This document shows, piece after piece, positions 1 to 8,841 of a stretch of 64,000 nucleotides of DNA. This DNA is from an uncultured Erythrobacter sp. (GTDB lineage: Bacteria > Pseudomonadota > Alphaproteobacteria > Sphingomonadales > Sphingomonadaceae). Both the position numbers and the translations under genes were made by a program. Each line of letters starts with the position of its first letter. Position 1 is the first letter of the stretch. Under the pieces are notes generated by a model, which was given only the letters and a program-made list of their open reading frames with translations, did not search any database and was not told the origin of the DNA. Where the stretch lies: the NCBI RefSeq assembly GCF_947492365.1, contig NZ_CANLMB010000002.1, forward strand, positions 62,001 through 126,000. The letters are read 5' to 3'.

Positions 1-102
1 GGGGGACTCTACACCGATGAGCTAGAAAAACGTGATGGCAGCTGGGTCTACACCAAGCGCGCTTTTCAAGTGATCGCCGAATACAACCCGCCCGCAGAAT
101 GA
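1..102 (+). CDS. SnoaL-like / NTF2-fold protein (3' end only)
   Basis: The window opens inside a gene and only the last 33 codons are visible, ending at TGA 100-102. The tail contains GLYTDEL, then DGSWVYTKRAFQV, the pattern found at the C-terminus of SnoaL_4-type NTF2-fold proteins, where a Gly-x-Tyr strand is followed by Asp-Gly-x-Trp and a final beta strand. These small alpha+beta barrels serve as cyclases, isomerases, dehydratases or hydroxylase small subunits. The neighbouring genes are catabolic oxidoreductases, so an isomerase or hydratase role is plausible but cannot be set from this fragment. The start lies outside the window. Confidence 0.6.
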   Translation, partial: GGLYTDELEKRDGSWVYTKRAFQVIAEYNPPAE

Positions 103-121
103 TTGACGGAGAAAAATACCC

Positions 122-463
122 ATGGCCAAAGTCGTAATCGCAGCGCAAATTGACCTCGACCCCGCCCAGCGCGAGGAAGCGCTGCGCAGCGCCAAGCCCC
201 ATATCGATGCCGCGCTCGCGCAGGACGGGTGCAACCACTACGAATGGAGCGCGGATGGCAACAATCCCGCCCGCGTCAATGTGTTCGAGGAATGGGAAAG
301 CGAGGAAGCGCTCGCCTACCACTTTGCCAATGATGCCTATGCGGGCATGCGCGACCATATCGGCACATTCGGCCTGAACGGCGCGGCCAGCAAGAAGTAT
401 CGCGTCGAAGCCGAAGCTCCGGTTTACAATGCCGAAGGTCAGGCAACCGAAAGCTTCGACTAG
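122..463 (+). CDS. Antibiotic biosynthesis monooxygenase (ABM)-fold protein
   Basis: The 113-residue protein has the one-domain ABM/dimeric ferredoxin-like layout: a first strand (KVVIAAQIDL), a helix beginning at the DPAQREEAL stretch, the NHYEWS strand, then NVFEEWES and a helix with YHFANDAY. The E-x-W and A-L-x-x-H pattern is characteristic. Family members include cofactor-free quinol monooxygenases and heme-degrading or chaperone-like dimers. The start codon lies 20 nt after the preceding stop with a GGAG-type ribosome site, so it is probably cotranscribed with the SnoaL-like gene. A role in oxidising a quinol-like intermediate, or in protecting against one, is inference only. Confidence 0.7.
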   Translation: MAKVVIAAQIDLDPAQREEALRSAKPHIDAALAQDGCNHYEWSADGNNPARVNVFEEWESEEALAYHFANDAYAGMRDHIGTFGLNGAASKKYRVEAEAPVYNAEGQATESFD

Positions 464-488
464 GGGCTTTTGCCCGCGCTTTTGACAG

Positions 489-1490
489 CTACAGTTTCAG
501 CATCTGTTTGCCGCGATTCTGTCCGGTAAACAGCCGCTGGAGCGTGTCGGGCGCATTCTCGAAGCCGTGCTGGATATCTTCCTGATATTTCAGGCGACCA
601 TCTTCGACGAAGCCCTCTAGCCGCTTGCGGATGCCGGGAAATTCACCCGCCCAGTCAAGCACGATGAAGCCTGCCATGCTTCCGCGCCGGAAGACGAGGT
701 TGAAATAGTTCTCCGGCCCAGCGGGCAGATTGCCCGTCTCGTAACGGCTGATCCCGCCGCAGATCACCACGCGTGCACCGGTGGCGATGCAGGCGAGCAT
801 GTCGTTGAGGATCGCGCCGCCGACATTGTCGTAGATCACGTCCACGCCCTTGGGGCACAGCTCGCGGATCTGCTGCTTCACATTGCCTGCCTTGTAGTCG
901 ATCGCGGCGTCATAGCCCGCTTCCTCGACCAGCCATTTGCACTTGTCCGGACCGCCAGCGATCCCGACCGCGCGGCATCCCGCGATCTTGGCGAGCTGGC
1001 CGACAATACTCCCCGTCGCGCCTGCCGCGCCTGATACCAGCACAGTGTCGCCCGCCACCGGCTTGCCCACTTTGAACAGCCCGCAATAGGCCGTCATGCC
1101 CGTGGTGCCCAAGACCGATAGAACGGCGGTGGGCGAAAGGTCGGTTTCGACCTTGGTCAGCTCCTTGCCGTCATGGACGACATATTCGCTCCAACCGGTG
1201 GAGCCGAAGACGAAGTCGCCCACCGCGAAACGTCCGCCATTGCTCTCGACCACTTCACAAATGCCGCTGCCGCGCATCACATCGCCGATATTCATCGGGG
1301 CGACGTAATCGGCGATATTCTCCATCCAGCCTTTCTGCGCAGGGTCAAAGCCGAGATAGCGTGTCGCCAGCACCATCTCACCCGGACCAGCGTCGGGCAG
1401 CTGGGTTTCGACCAGTTTGAAATCATCCTCGACAATGCCGCGCCCCCGCGGATGTCCGTTCAAAAGCCATTGGCGGGTGGTGGTGGGCAT
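489..1490 (-). CDS. NADP-dependent MDR oxidoreductase (CurA/YfmJ-like enone reductase)
   Basis: This 333-residue medium-chain dehydrogenase/reductase is the usual length for the zinc-free CurA / prostaglandin-reductase-like / leukotriene B4 dehydrogenase branch. The N-terminal GroES-like part is followed by GMTAY (about 131-135), which in this branch precedes the nucleotide domain, and by SGAAGATG (about 153-160), the Gly-rich NADPH loop. No structural-zinc Cys cluster is present. The start has a GAGGAG ribosome site 8 nt upstream. Such enzymes reduce the C=C bond of conjugated enones or alkenals. It is divergent from the molybdoenzyme gene and has a paralog at 3789-4802 on the other side of it. 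The substrate is unknown. Confidence 0.85.
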   Translation of the reverse strand: MPTTTRQWLLNGHPRGRGIVEDDFKLVETQLPDAGPGEMVLATRYLGFDPAQKGWMENIADYVAPMNIGDVMRGSGICEVVESNGGRFAVGDFVFGSTGWSEYVVHDGKELTKVETDLSPTAVLSVLGTTGMTAYCGLFKVGKPVAGDTVLVSGAAGATGSIVGQLAKIAGCRAVGIAGGPDKCKWLVEEAGYDAAIDYKAGNVKQQIRELCPKGVDVIYDNVGGAILNDMLACIATGARVVICGGISRYETGNLPAGPENYFNLVFRRGSMAGFIVLDWAGEFPGIRKRLEGFVEDGRLKYQEDIQHGFENAPDTLQRLFTGQNRGKQMLKL

Positions 1491-1607
1491 CGGAATTCTC
1501 CTCTTGTCGCGTCCCTAATGGGCATCTGCCGCCCGCGCCTCCACGCATAAAAGTGTCAGTCGCTGCGCTGTGTGCCTCTGGTATCCTCCTCAATGAGGAG
1601 AACACCT

Positions 1608-3758
1608 ATGGGCGTCGAGACACACAAGACATTCTGCCGTTTCTGCCATGCGAACTGCGCGATGGAAGTGGATGTCGAAGTCACTGATCAGGGGCGCAAA
1701 GTGGTGGAGGTGCGCGGCGATCCCGACGACCCGGCCTATGGCGGCTACACCTGCATGAAAGGGCGCGAACTGCCCGATTCGCACAATGCCGAGCACCGGC
1801 TACATCACAGCCTCGTGCGCGGCGAGGATGGCGAGTTTCGCGAGATGGCGATGGGTGAAACGCTTGAGCATGTGGCGTCCGAACTGCGCCGGATTATCGA
1901 CAAGCACGGCCCGCATTCGGTCGCGGTGTTCATGGGCTCGGGCGGCTTCCAGAACAGCTCCGCCATGGCCGCCTCGCTCAGCTTCGCGCAGGCCATTGGC
2001 AGCCGCAATTTCTACACTTCGGTTACGCTCGACCAGCCGGCCAAGGTCTTCACCACCATGCGTTATGGCAAATGGATGGCGGGGCCGAATACGTTTTCGG
2101 AGAGCGATGTCGCCTTCTTCATCGGCAACAATCCGATCGTCTCGCATTATGCGCCTGTGGGCGGGGTTCCGCCCTTCAGCCCTTCACGCCGCATCCGCGA
2201 CCGGCAGGCAGAAGGCATGAAGTTGATCGTCGCCGATCCGCGCGAAAGCGATGTGGCGCGGCTTGCCGATATCTATCTGCCAGTGAAGCCGGGCGAAGAC
2301 CCCGCGCTGCTCGCCGGGATGCTCAACGTCATTATCGAAGAGGGGCTTTACGACCGCAATTTCGTCTCAGCCCATGTCGACGGGTTTGACGCGCTTGCGG
2401 AGGCGGTGAAGCCGATGACGCCCGAAGTCGCGGCTGAGCGTGCGGGTGTCGAGGCCGACCAGCTCATCGCCGCCGCGCGGCTGTTTGCAGGCGGCTCAAA
2501 AGGTTGCGCTGTCACCGGCACTGGTCCTGAAATGGCTGGCAATGGGACGCTCACCGAATATCTGGTTGTCTGCCTCAACACGATCTGCGCGCGCTTCAAG
2601 CAAGAGGGCGAAAAAGCCGCGATTCCCGGTGTCTTCACCACACCGCAAGGCCCGCGCCGTGCGCAGGTCGCTCCGCCCGTGCCGATGTTCGGCGCCGAAG
2701 GCATGCCCACATCGCGCTTTCGCGGGCTGGGGCACCTCGGCTGGGAGATGCCATGCAACGTCCTCGCCGATGAAATCCTTACGCCCGGCGAAGGTCAGGT
2801 GCGCGCGCTGATCTCGGTCGGCGGCAATCCGGTTGTCGGCTTCCCCGACCAGGTGAAAATGGCCCGCGCGCTCGATGATCTCGACATGTTCGTCCAGATC
2901 GATCCGTGGATGAGCGCCAGTGCCAAGCGTGCCGATGTCGTGCTCGCCCCGTCACAGTGCCTTGAACGCGAGGACATCACCAACCTTTCCGAATGGTGGC
3001 ACGAAACGCCCTATGCGCGCTATGTCGAGGCGGTGGCGACCCCGCCGGGCGACGTGATCGACGAATATGAAATGTTCTGGACGCTAGCCAACCATCTGGG
3101 CGTAACCATGCAGCTTGCCGGTGGCCCGCTGCCGATGGATCGCAAACCGACGAAGGAAGAATTCCTCGACCTGATGACCGCCGGTTGCCTCGTTCCGCCC
3201 AGTCAGGTGCGCAAGGATGTGGCCAAGGCAGACGGCGATGCGGTGGTTTACGATCACCTCCATCCCGATGTGGAGCCGGTCGAGGAAAGCGAGTTTCACC
3301 GCTTCGACCTTGCCGTGGACGCAATGCCTGCAGAGATTACGCGCTATGCTGGCAACGCGCCGGTGCGCGAGGGTTTCGACTTCAAACTCATCAGCCGCCG
3401 CTCGAAAACGCGTTTCAACTCGATCGGGCATCCGCTCAAGAAGTTGCAGGAAAAGACCACCACCAACCCCGCCTATATCCATCCCGAGGATATTACCGCA
3501 CTCGGACTTGAGGAAGGCGGCATTGTCGCGATCACCTCTCCCCATGCGACCATTCACGGCGTCGTGAAAGCGAGCGACAAGGTCAGACGCGGCCTCGTGT
3601 CGATGGCGCATGCTTACGGCGATGTTGACGCGACCAAGGAGGACGTGCGCGAGCGGGGCTCATCAACCAACCGGCTGACCAGCGAGGTGGTCGATTACGA
3701 CCCGATCACCGGCCAAAGCCTGCAAAGCGCGATCCCTGTAAAACTGGTCGCGGCCTGA
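1608..3758 (+). CDS. Single-subunit molybdopterin-dependent oxidoreductase
   Basis: A 716-residue protein of the DMSO-reductase superfamily. I start it at ATG 1608, which has a GAGGAG site upstream; an in-frame GTG at 1572 adds 12 unlikely residues. A [4Fe-4S] motif is near the N-terminus: C10-x2-C13-x3-C17 with C49 as fourth ligand. The central domains carry typical bis-MGD segments such as FFIGNNPIV and VADPRESD, and the C-terminal domain includes the TNPAYIHPED and SMAHAYGD segments. No cysteine is visible where the Mo ligand of formate dehydrogenases or nitrate reductases is expected; the stretch reads TLDQPAK, so an Asp or other ligand is possible. No signal peptide and no partner subunits are adjacent, so it is probably cytoplasmic. 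The context suggests oxidation, hydroxylation or hydration in catabolism. Confidence 0.88.
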   Translation: MGVETHKTFCRFCHANCAMEVDVEVTDQGRKVVEVRGDPDDPAYGGYTCMKGRELPDSHNAEHRLHHSLVRGEDGEFREMAMGETLEHVASELRRIIDKHGPHSVAVFMGSGGFQNSSAMAASLSFAQAIGSRNFYTSVTLDQPAKVFTTMRYGKWMAGPNTFSESDVAFFIGNNPIVSHYAPVGGVPPFSPSRRIRDRQAEGMKLIVADPRESDVARLADIYLPVKPGEDPALLAGMLNVIIEEGLYDRNFVSAHVDGFDALAEAVKPMTPEVAAERAGVEADQLIAAARLFAGGSKGCAVTGTGPEMAGNGTLTEYLVVCLNTICARFKQEGEKAAIPGVFTTPQGPRRAQVAPPVPMFGAEGMPTSRFRGLGHLGWEMPCNVLADEILTPGEGQVRALISVGGNPVVGFPDQVKMARALDDLDMFVQIDPWMSASAKRADVVLAPSQCLEREDITNLSEWWHETPYARYVEAVATPPGDVIDEYEMFWTLANHLGVTMQLAGGPLPMDRKPTKEEFLDLMTAGCLVPPSQVRKDVAKADGDAVVYDHLHPDVEPVEESEFHRFDLAVDAMPAEITRYAGNAPVREGFDFKLISRRSKTRFNSIGHPLKKLQEKTTTNPAYIHPEDITALGLEEGGIVAITSPHATIHGVVKASDKVRRGLVSMAHAYGDVDATKEDVRERGSSTNRLTSEVVDYDPITGQSLQSAIPVKLVAA

Positions 3759-3788
3759 TGCCCATTCTCACAATGCGAAGGACTTTCC

Positions 3789-4802
3789 ATGCCCGATAAC
3801 CGGCGCTTCCTCCTCCAGCGTCGCCCCGATGGCGAGCCGGTTCCCGAAGACTTCGAGCTCGTCACCGAGCCGGCACCCGAGCTGGCCGAGGGGCAGTTCC
3901 TGATCCGCAACCACTACGCCTCGCTCGATCCGGCGATGCGCGGGTGGATGGACGCGGGCGGGAATTACATGCCCCCGGTGCCGCTGGGCACCGCGATGCG
4001 CGCCAGCACAATCGGCGTGGTCGAGGAAAGCCGCGCTGACGGGTTCGAGGAAGGCCAATGGGTCATGGGCCTCAACGCGCTGGAGGATTATTCGGTCGGC
4101 GAAGTGGGCGGGTTCACCCAGCCGATCGACCCGGACCTTGTGCCTAAGATCACCAATTACCTCTCGATCTTCGGCGCAGTCGGCATGACCGCCTATTTCG
4201 GCTTCCTCGAAGTGTGCGAGCCGAAAGAGGGTGAAACTGTGCTGGTTTCGGGAGCAGCGGGCGCGGTTGGCTCGCTCGTCGGGCAACTTGCCAAGATCCA
4301 CGGCTGCCGCGCAGTTGGCATTGCCGGCGGTCCGGAGAAATGTGCGCGTTTGACCGAGAAATACGGCTTCGACGCGGCCATCGACTATCGCGGGAAGGAC
4401 GAAGCCGCACTCACCAAAGCCATCGCCGAAGCTGCGCCGAACGGCGTGGACGTTATCTTCGAGAATGTCGGCGGGGCGATCCTCGATGCGGGGTTAATGA
4501 ACCTCAACCTGTACGCGCGCGTCGGGCTGTGCGGGCTTATCAGCGAATACAACACCGAGGCCGTCGGCGCGCGCAATCTGTGGAACCTCATTGTGACCCG
4601 CTCCTCGATCCGCGGCCTGCTGGTGATGGATTTCGTCGAGCGCTTCGGCGAAGGCGCGGCCAAGATGGGCGAATGGGCGGCTGCCGGAAAGCTCGCAATC
4701 GACGAGCATGTCGATGAGGGGCTGGAAGGCGCTTATGACAGCTTCATGCGCCTGTTTGCAGGAACCAATGACGGCAAGATGATCCTCAAGATCGCCGAAT
4801 GA
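3789..4802 (+). CDS. NADP-dependent MDR oxidoreductase (paralog of the 489-1490 gene)
   Basis: A 337-residue zinc-free MDR enzyme with the same architecture as the divergent gene at 489-1490: a GroES-like domain, VGMTAYFGF at about 131-139, and VSGAAGAVG at about 153-161 as the NADPH loop. The pair looks like an old duplication rather than a recent one, since the N-termini differ clearly. It lies 30 nt after the molybdoenzyme gene. Its stop overlaps the start of the ThuA gene by 4 nt, so it is probably translated as part of one operon. The expected reaction is reduction of an alpha,beta-unsaturated ketone or aldehyde; the physiological substrate is not deducible. Confidence 0.85.
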   Translation: MPDNRRFLLQRRPDGEPVPEDFELVTEPAPELAEGQFLIRNHYASLDPAMRGWMDAGGNYMPPVPLGTAMRASTIGVVEESRADGFEEGQWVMGLNALEDYSVGEVGGFTQPIDPDLVPKITNYLSIFGAVGMTAYFGFLEVCEPKEGETVLVSGAAGAVGSLVGQLAKIHGCRAVGIAGGPEKCARLTEKYGFDAAIDYRGKDEAALTKAIAEAAPNGVDVIFENVGGAILDAGLMNLNLYARVGLCGLISEYNTEAVGARNLWNLIVTRSSIRGLLVMDFVERFGEGAAKMGEWAAAGKLAIDEHVDEGLEGAYDSFMRLFAGTNDGKMILKIAE

Positions 4803-5575
4803 GCAAGTCGCTGCTCGTCCTTTCGGGAGGCCATCCTTACGAGGCCGAACCGTTCGAGCAGCTGATCCATTCGCTTGGCGATTGGGACGTCACGCATCTG
4901 GTCCATCCGGAAGCCGAAGAGGCGGTCGGCGAGGGCGCGGCCAAAGATGCCGACGCACTGCTGTTCTATGACATGGGCGGCTACATCTTTGCCGATGACT
5001 GGGTGACGTCACGCCCGCCATCCGAAGCCTATCGCCGCGCGATTATCGACCGCTTTGCCAGCGGGCGCGGGGCGGTGGCGATGCATCATGCGCTCGCCGG
5101 ATGGGCGGACTGGCCCGAGTGGCATGACATGCTGGGCGGGCGCTTTCTCTACACGCCCGGCAAAGTGCGCGGGGCACCCTCTCCCGACTCAGGTTATCGC
5201 CATGACGTCGACTATACCGCGCAGGTGGTTGCCGATCACCCCGTCACCGCCGGACTTCCCGCCGAGTTCCCCATGTGCGACGAGCTCTATCTCGCCCATG
5301 TGTTCGAGGATGACGTCACGCCGCTGATCCGCTCCAGCCACACCTTCACACGCGACAATTTCTACTCCGCCACGCTCGCCATTTCGGGCACGCTCTATTC
5401 GAACGAGGGCTGGGAGCATCCCGATGGCAGCAACCTCGTCGCGTGGCACAAGCAGGTTGGAGCCGCCCCGTTGGTCTATCTCCAGTTCGGCGATACACCC
5501 GAAACCTATGCCAACCCGCATATGCGCAAAGCGCTATCCAACGCCCTTCATTTCATTGCCGGAGAGACGCCATGA
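4799..5575 (+). CDS. ThuA-domain protein (copy 1)
   Basis: The 258-residue protein has the ThuA / class I glutamine-amidotransferase-like fold. It begins SLLVLSGGHPYE, continues with ALLFYDMGGY, then an AMHHALAGWADW block and GGRFLYTP. The late HPVTAGLP and DELYLAHV motifs are family hallmarks. ThuA proteins were first linked to trehalose/disaccharide utilisation and many have unknown activity. The start codon overlaps the preceding stop (ATGA), and its own stop overlaps the next start in the same way, so it is translationally coupled to the MDR and LEH-like genes. No signal peptide is seen. A second, divergent copy lies at 10884-11639. Confidence 0.85.
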   Translation: MSKSLLVLSGGHPYEAEPFEQLIHSLGDWDVTHLVHPEAEEAVGEGAAKDADALLFYDMGGYIFADDWVTSRPPSEAYRRAIIDRFASGRGAVAMHHALAGWADWPEWHDMLGGRFLYTPGKVRGAPSPDSGYRHDVDYTAQVVADHPVTAGLPAEFPMCDELYLAHVFEDDVTPLIRSSHTFTRDNFYSATLAISGTLYSNEGWEHPDGSNLVAWHKQVGAAPLVYLQFGDTPETYANPHMRKALSNALHFIAGETP

Positions 5576-5952
5576 CACCGATTGAAACGATAGAAGCCTT
5601 CATCGCCGCTTGGGACGAATATGATCTGGAGAAGATCTACTCCTTCATGGCCGACGATATCGAGTGGACCGATCTGCCGCTTTCGACCGTCAATGGGATC
5701 GACCAAGTGCGCGCCAAGATGGATAAGTTTCCCGGCGTCGAGGCCTGCGGTTTCGACACTCACCACATCGCCGCCAATGGCAATGTGGTGCTGACCGAGC
5801 GCACCGACTGGTTCGAGATGAAGGGCAGGAAGCGCGTGATCCGCGTGATGGGCACATTCGAGCTCAACGATGAAGGCAAGATTCAGCGCTGGCGCGATTA
5901 CTTCGACAGCGCCGAATTTGTGCGCGAGTTCGGCGATCTGGCCGAAGGGTAA
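5572..5952 (+). CDS. Limonene-1,2-epoxide-hydrolase-fold protein (NTF2-like)
   Basis: A 126-residue single-domain protein starting at ATG 5572, coupled to the ThuA stop by an ATGA overlap. It carries the arrangement of the limonene-1,2-epoxide hydrolase family: a WTDLPL segment in the position of the Tyr/Asn water-binding loop, an Arg-x-Asp pair in ERTDWF, and a second Asp in WRDYFD. In known LEH enzymes the Asp-Arg-Asp triad activates water to open an epoxide. All three triad positions appear to be present. It lies just before a P450, so hydrolysis of an epoxide made upstream is a reasonable inference, though the fold is also used by ketosteroid-isomerase-like proteins. Confidence 0.72.
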   Translation: MTPIETIEAFIAAWDEYDLEKIYSFMADDIEWTDLPLSTVNGIDQVRAKMDKFPGVEACGFDTHHIAANGNVVLTERTDWFEMKGRKRVIRVMGTFELNDEGKIQRWRDYFDSAEFVREFGDLAEG

Positions 5953-6058
5953 AGCGCTCTCGAAAGCGTTAGCGCCCTAACACATTCGCGCATCGCTTCG
6001 CGCCCACGGCTGCGGCTAGGCTTACACCCGTAATTTCCAAGGGATCGGAGCCCTCCAG

Positions 6059-7309
6059 ATGAACAAGCCCGAAGCGATCAAGGACACCAGCGTCTTCGCA
6101 CCCGAAACGCTGCTCGATCCGTTCGACTATTACCGCGCAATCCACGATGCCGGGATCACGATCGAGCATCTGCCCGAGATGAACACTTACGTCGTCTACA
6201 GCTACGACCTGTGCAACGAGGCGAACGGCAAACCCGAAGTGTTCTCGAACGACTTCACCGTATTGATGGGCGCCGAAGATGAGGAGATTCAGGAGATCCT
6301 CAAGGACGGCTGGGACAACCCGCCCACGCTCCTTACCGCCGATGCGCCGGTCCACACCCGCAATCGCAAGCTCGTCAATCTCGCATTCTCCGCCCCGCGC
6401 GTGAACGCGATCGAGGCCGATATGCGCGCCAAGTCGATCGAGTTGATCAAGACGTTGGAACAAAAGGGCGAGGCGGAATTTGTCGAGGAGTTTGCGATCC
6501 CGCTGCCGGTTGCGATGATCGCGCAGCAGATCGGGCTGGATAACGATCCCAAACAGGTCAAGGCATGGTCCGACGCTGCTGTCGACCGTTTCAGCCAGAT
6601 GGTCAGCCGCGAACGCCAGCTTGAATGCGCGCGCGCCTTTGTCGAATACCAGAAATATATGAAGGGCAAGATCGAGGATCGCCGCGCAAATGGCGGCGAT
6701 GATCTGCTCACCGATCTGGTCGAAGCGCGAGTCGAAGGGGAAACCCCGCTCACCGATGAAGAGATCATGTCGATCATGCAGCAATTCATGGTCGCGGGGA
6801 ACGAGACGACGACCTCGACAATCGCTGGCGGACTGCTCCAGTTGATCCGCAATCCCGACCAGATGGCCAAGGCCAAGGCTGCTGCCGGTGGGCGCGATCC
6901 CAAGCTGATCGGCAACCTCGTCGAAGAGGCGCTGCGATACGAAACGCCCACGGCGGGCATGTGGCGGATCGTCAAGGAAGACACCGAGCTGGGCGGCCAA
7001 GCCATTCCGGCGGGCGCGGTGGTGCAGCTGCGCTATGCCGCAGCCAATCGCGATCCGAAGAAGTTCGAGAATCCGGACAAGTTCGATATCGAACGCAAGA
7101 ATGCCCGCGCGCATCAGGCGTTTGGCAAGGGGCCGCATATGTGCGTCGGCAATATGCTCAGCCGCAAGGAAATGCTGGTCGCTTTTGACGAGCTGCTTGA
7201 ACGACTCGACAATTTCGAAGTTGCCGATGAGGACGGGATCAAGGTGCTTCCCAACATCCTGCTGCGCGGGGTGATCCGCCTGCCGATCACATTCTCCAAG
7301 GCAGGGTAA
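6059..7309 (+). CDS. Cytochrome P450
   Basis: A 416-residue soluble bacterial class I P450. The I-helix motif AGNETTT (about 246-252) contains the acid/Thr pair for O2 activation. The K-helix ExxR is E290-x-x-R293, and the heme loop FGKGPHMC (355-362) gives C362 as the thiolate ligand. There is no membrane anchor. It follows a 106-nt intergenic gap and has GGAG 8 nt before the ATG, so it may start its own transcript. The acyl-CoA dehydrogenase gene follows within 10 nt. No ferredoxin or ferredoxin reductase gene is in the window, so electron donors must come from elsewhere. It probably hydroxylates a hydrophobic terpenoid, steroid-like or alkyl substrate. Confidence 0.93.
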   Translation: MNKPEAIKDTSVFAPETLLDPFDYYRAIHDAGITIEHLPEMNTYVVYSYDLCNEANGKPEVFSNDFTVLMGAEDEEIQEILKDGWDNPPTLLTADAPVHTRNRKLVNLAFSAPRVNAIEADMRAKSIELIKTLEQKGEAEFVEEFAIPLPVAMIAQQIGLDNDPKQVKAWSDAAVDRFSQMVSRERQLECARAFVEYQKYMKGKIEDRRANGGDDLLTDLVEARVEGETPLTDEEIMSIMQQFMVAGNETTTSTIAGGLLQLIRNPDQMAKAKAAAGGRDPKLIGNLVEEALRYETPTAGMWRIVKEDTELGGQAIPAGAVVQLRYAAANRDPKKFENPDKFDIERKNARAHQAFGKGPHMCVGNMLSRKEMLVAFDELLERLDNFEVADEDGIKVLPNILLRGVIRLPITFSKAG

Positions 7310-7318
7310 GAGAGCGCC

Positions 7319-8407
7319 ATGAACTTCGATCTTTCCGAAGAGCAGGAACTGTTCCGCAGCTCGGTCGAGCGCTTTTGTGCGCCTATCGATGTCGAAGCGC
7401 GGCGCAGATTGCGCCTTTCGCCGACCGGATATGACCGCAACCGCTGGAGCCAGCTTGCCGAATTGGGCCTGATCGCGCTCGCCGCGCCTGAAGAGGCTGG
7501 CGGCATGGGCGGTTCGAATGTCGATCTGGCGCTGGTCGCAGAGGCTCTCGGCAAGGCCAATTCGCCTGACCCGCTGCTCGAGCACGGCGTGCTGCCTGCC
7601 CTGCTTTTGGCGCGCGGGGGAGCCGGCGACACGGTGGAATCGGTGCTGAGCGGCGAGAGCATCGTCAGCCTCGCATGGGCCGAACGCGCGCAACGCTATA
7701 ACCTCGCGCCTGCGCATATGAAGGCAGAGAGCACCGGCGAAGGCTTTGTGCTCACCGGCGAGAAAACATTCGTCATGGGCGCGCTGCTGGCTGACATGTT
7801 CATCGTCACCGCCGATCTGGGCGGCGAAACCGGGTGCTTCCTAGTCCCTGCCGATGCCGAAGGCGTCGAAACGCGCGCCTACCGACTTGCAGATGGCAGT
7901 ATTGCGGGTGAGCTGAAGCTGACGCAGGTCAGGCTCGATGCAGCCGCAAGGCTCGACCTCGACCACACCGCGCTCGAAGCCATTGTCGCCAATGCCCGCC
8001 TGCTCGCTGCCGCCGAAATGGTAGGTCTGGGCCAGCGCCTGCTCGACGACACGCTCCAATATGTGAAGGAACGCGAGCAGTTCGGCGTTGCCATCGGTTC
8101 GTTCCAGGCGCTCCAGCACCGTCTGGTCGACGCCTATGCCAAGGTCGAGCAATGCCGCTCGATGCTCTACCGTGCCGCGCTCGCCGACCCGTCGCACAGC
8201 GCAGAATGGCATCGCGCCACCGCCGGAGCGAAGGCTTTCATCGGCGAGAATGTCGATGCGGTCGCGCGCGAGGCAGTGCAGATGCATGGCGGCATGGGGG
8301 TCACCGACGAGCTTGGCATCGGCCATGCGATGAAGCGCGTGATGGTGCTCGCACGGCTGTTCGGCGACACCGACACCGTGCTCGGCGAATATGCAGCTGC
8401 GGCCTGA
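7319..8407 (+). CDS. Acyl-CoA dehydrogenase (smaller-subunit type)
   Basis: A 362-residue ACAD-family flavoprotein starting MNFDLSEEQELFR. The middle domain is divergent and the C-terminal helical domain carries REQFGVAIGSFQALQHR and VQMHGGMGVTDELG. The family oxidises acyl-CoA to 2-enoyl-CoA and passes electrons to ETF; etfBA is at 41,261-42,969. The short length and low conservation around the FAD loop resemble the partner-type subunits of heteromeric dehydrogenases described for steroid side-chain catabolism (ChsE-type FadE pairs). The longer ACAD at 11,642-12,850 would be the natural partner. It lies 9 nt after the P450, in one operon. Confidence 0.88.
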   Translation: MNFDLSEEQELFRSSVERFCAPIDVEARRRLRLSPTGYDRNRWSQLAELGLIALAAPEEAGGMGGSNVDLALVAEALGKANSPDPLLEHGVLPALLLARGGAGDTVESVLSGESIVSLAWAERAQRYNLAPAHMKAESTGEGFVLTGEKTFVMGALLADMFIVTADLGGETGCFLVPADAEGVETRAYRLADGSIAGELKLTQVRLDAAARLDLDHTALEAIVANARLLAAAEMVGLGQRLLDDTLQYVKEREQFGVAIGSFQALQHRLVDAYAKVEQCRSMLYRAALADPSHSAEWHRATAGAKAFIGENVDAVAREAVQMHGGMGVTDELGIGHAMKRVMVLARLFGDTDTVLGEYAAAA

Positions 8408-8418
8408 GGGGAACTGAG

Positions 8419-8841
8419 ATGGGACAGAAAATCGACCCCGCTCTTTGGAGCGACGATTCAAAGCCGCATTTGATGGGCGGCAGGCTGCCCTCGGGCGAGA
8501 TCGTCTTCCCGATGCCGCAAGGCGATGCGGCGAAAGATGTCGAGCCTTACAAGCTCTCGCGCACCGGCACGCTCTGGTCGTGGACCACGCAGGGATTTTT
8601 GCCAAAGGAGCCCTATGAAGGCCCCGGTTCCGGCCCCGGCGAAGGCCCGCCCGATTTCCAGCCATTCCTGCTCGGCTATGTCGAATTGCCCGGCGAGGTG
8701 ATTGTCGAAAGCCGGATCGTCGGAGCGCGGCTCGAAGACCTGTCGCTGGGTATGCCGATGGAGTTCTGCATCGTGCCGTTCAACACCGAACATGACACTT
8801 TCGCCTTCCGACCAGCCGCCGCGCAGGAGCAAGCCGCATGA
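8419..8841 (+). CDS. DUF35 / OB-fold protein, thiolase partner, zinc-ribbon cysteines absent
   Basis: A 140-residue protein starting at ATG 8419. It has the DUF35 order: a short N-terminal linker, then a segment where a rubredoxin-like zinc ribbon is expected (GGRLPSGEIVFPMPQG), then an OB-fold with GTLWSWTTQ, FLLGYVELPG and the closing strand. The Cys-x2-Cys pairs that hold zinc in most members are missing; the only cysteine is in EFCIVPF. DUF35 proteins bind thiolase-fold enzymes: for Ltp2 the DUF35 domain of ChsH2 is required for steroid side-chain retro-aldol cleavage. Its stop overlaps the thiolase-like start by 4 nt, which supports an obligate complex. Confidence 0.82.
   Translation: MGQKIDPALWSDDSKPHLMGGRLPSGEIVFPMPQGDAAKDVEPYKLSRTGTLWSWTTQGFLPKEPYEGPGSGPGEGPPDFQPFLLGYVELPGEVIVESRIVGARLEDLSLGMPMEFCIVPFNTEHDTFAFRPAAAQEQAA

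Noticed and set aside
5969-7717. Long minus-strand open frame antisense to the P450 and ACAD genes
   Set aside because: It is a shadow frame in GC-rich DNA: the opposite strand encodes a P450 with all motifs, and the antisense product has no recognisable domain or ribosome site.
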